In this document: in pieces, positions 62,803 to 64,000 of the stretch
How positions within the stretch are numbered: position 1 is the stretch's first letter
Layout: every line of letters begins with the position of its first letter
Translations under genes and position numbers: made by a program
NCBI RefSeq assembly: GCF_000173775.1
Contig: NZ_ACCD01000018.1
Coordinates: 1-64,000 of the forward strand
Source: Yersinia rohdei ATCC 43380
Lineage (GTDB): Bacteria > Pseudomonadota > Gammaproteobacteria > Enterobacterales > Enterobacteriaceae
Length of the DNA stretch: 64,000 nt
Direction: 5' to 3'
The notes under the pieces: generated by a model
What the model saw: only the letters and a program-made list of their open reading frames with translations
Told to the model about the DNA's origin: nothing
The model's database searches: none

Positions 62803-63585
62803 CTAGCCCACTAATTGGCCTAACACTCCTGCCAGTTTATCAAAAAACTCGCCAAACAGGTGCTCGGTAAAGGGTGCCAATAGCGGCATAATTAATCCAA
62901 TAGAAATAATACCGACCGTCAAGGTCAGCGGGAAACCGATGACGAACACCGAAAGTTGCGGTGTCATACGGTTTAGCATCCCTAGCGCCATATTTAAGGT
63001 GAGCAGCAGAGTAATCAGCGGCAAAGCCAGCATCAATCCATTCAGAAAAATCAAGGAGCCCGCCTGTGTCAAGGCCAGGAAGCCATTGCCATTAAGGGGT
63101 TCGAACTGGATAGGTAAGGTATGGAAACTGTCAGCCAGCAGTGAAATTAACCACAAATGGCCGTCAAAGCATAAAAACAGCAGCATTGCCAATATGTTCA
63201 AAAACCGGGCGAGAACGGGCATATTTGGCCCGCCGGAGGGGTCGAAGAAGGTGGCAAATGACAACCCCATCTGTAACCCAATCACTTCACCGGCCAGGCG
63301 GATAGCCGCAAAGGCAAACTGCATAGTTAAGCCGATGGCCACCCCAATTAATATTTGCTGAGCGGCGACCCACAGGCCAGCGGTGGAAAACAAAGGAATA
63401 TTGACCGGCGGAAGAGAAGGCGCAATCAGAAATGTAATTAATACCGCTAACCCGACTTTAACTTTGCGGTTTATCTGTTTTTCACTTAAAACCGGTGCGG
63501 TGGTTATCAGTGCCAGTATGCGGATCAGTGGCCAGAAATACAGGCTGACCCACATACTGAGTTGGTTGGTGTCGAGGGGTATCAT
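62803..63585 (-). CDS. fliR: Flagellar export gate protein FliR
   Basis: 260 residues, the usual length. About six membrane helices; conserved [30 protein letters not shown] and [21 protein letters not shown]. With FliP and FliQ it forms the helical core of the export gate. It is the last gene of a minus-strand fli operon that continues past the right edge. The start is 62 bases after the fliQ stop, wider than in E. coli. Confidence 0.95.
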   Translation of the reverse strand: MIPLDTNQLSMWVSLYFWPLIRILALITTAPVLSEKQINRKVKVGLAVLITFLIAPSLPPVNIPLFSTAGLWVAAQQILIGVAIGLTMQFAFAAIRLAGEVIGLQMGLSFATFFDPSGGPNMPVLARFLNILAMLLFLCFDGHLWLISLLADSFHTLPIQFEPLNGNGFLALTQAGSLIFLNGLMLALPLITLLLTLNMALGMLNRMTPQLSVFVIGFPLTLTVGIISIGLIMPLLAPFTEHLFGEFFDKLAGVLGQLVG

Positions 63586-63647
63586 GCGGATAACTTATCC
63601 CATTAGAGCGATTTTATGTGCCAGTTGAATCAAACCGATGCCGGCTA

Positions 63648-63917
63648 TTAACCAATCAATGTTGGCAAGCTGGTGAATAAAGTGCGCATATAATCCAGTA
63701 TTAGGTTCAGCATCCACGGGCCGGCGATGACCATGGTGGTGAATACGGCCAGGATTTTCGGGATAAATGACAAAGTCATTTCGTTAATTTGGGTCGCTGC
63801 TTGCAGCAAACTCACAATCAAACCGCTGATAAGCGCCGCCAATAACAAAGGGGCCGCCAGTGCAAGGGCGATTTTCATGGCCTCAACGCCGAGGGCCATT
63901 ACCGATTCTGGTGTCAT
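63648..63917 (-). CDS. fliQ: Flagellar export gate protein FliQ
   Basis: 89 residues, two membrane helices (about 15-38 and 52-75), standard length. Conserved start MTPESVMALGVEAMKIAL and LLQAATQINEMTLSFIPKI. TAAGG lies about 10 bases before the ATG. Four copies surround FliP and FliR in the gate. Confidence 0.95.
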   Translation of the reverse strand: MTPESVMALGVEAMKIALALAAPLLLAALISGLIVSLLQAATQINEMTLSFIPKILAVFTTMVIAGPWMLNLILDYMRTLFTSLPTLIG

Positions 63918-64000
63918 GGATTTTTACCTTACCATATGAATAATATTCAAAATTTAACCAGAAACAACAACTCACGCCCGACATCATTCCTGCAACAGGA
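63918..64000. other. Right edge upstream of fliQ
   Basis: The last 83 bases hold the fliQ ribosome binding site. fliP would normally end within a few bases of fliQ, but no recognisable FliP C-terminus is seen in any minus-strand frame here. fliP presumably lies further right after a short gap. Confidence 0.4.

Noticed and set aside
63918..64000. Partial fliP at the right edge
   Set aside because: No frame shows the FliP C-terminal helix; stops occur in two of the frames within the 83 bases.

Overview
This window looks like chromosomal DNA of a Yersinia species, probably of the Y. enterocolitica/intermedia/kristensenii side of the genus. The identification rests on protein resemblance and gene order judged by eye. 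It contains a periplasmic AppA-type phytase, a lacI-lacZ pair, a Kdo 3-hydroxylase, mgtC-mgtB, and one contiguous motility locus (flhDC-mot-che-flhBAE-flgNMA-flgBCDEFGHIJKL-fliRQ) that in E. coli and Salmonella is split over several places. No search was run, so the species is not fixed.

Region 1 (1-7978) is the integrase-proximal end of a genomic island in a tRNA-Asn gene. From left to right it holds two tandem type IVb prepilin genes (the first cut by the window edge), a bidirectional terminator, a Type III restriction-modification pair (mod then res on the minus strand), and a P4-type tyrosine integrase. It ends at the 3' end of tRNA-Asn. The far end of the island lies left of the window.

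Region 2 (7979-31600) is mostly core chromosome: mtfA, a 30-residue membrane peptide gene, a glgC-like gene, appA phytase, kdoO with an Lrp-type regulator, ylaC, a quinone oxidoreductase, lacZ-lacI with a recognisable lac operator, a cold-shock gene, dsrB, a chemoreceptor with a likely sigma-28 promoter, mgtC-mgtB behind a long leader that starts with a consensus PhoP box, curA and uspC.

Region 3 (30650-64000) is the motility locus. The flhDC control region shows a CRP site, a promoter and an RcsAB box in the same arrangement known from E. coli. FlhD4C2 would switch on the mot-che, flhBAE and flg operons. FlgM holds sigma-28 until the hook-basal body is complete. Sigma-28 promoters are visible before flgM, flgK, tsr and the distant chemoreceptor. 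The chemotaxis set is complete (cheA, W, R, B, Y, Z plus two receptors). The rod, hook, L/P-ring and junction proteins are all present, and the export genes flhA, flhB, fliR and fliQ are seen, with fliP and the rest presumably beyond the right edge.

The most unusual items are a subtilisin-family protease gene on the opposite strand between cheZ and flhB, a short signal-peptide ORF with a consensus Shine-Dalgarno running antisense into the end of flhE, the mgtC leader with small ORFs, an orphan GlgC with an altered activator-site residue, a tap-position receptor without the NWETF tail, and the tandem pilins at the island edge.
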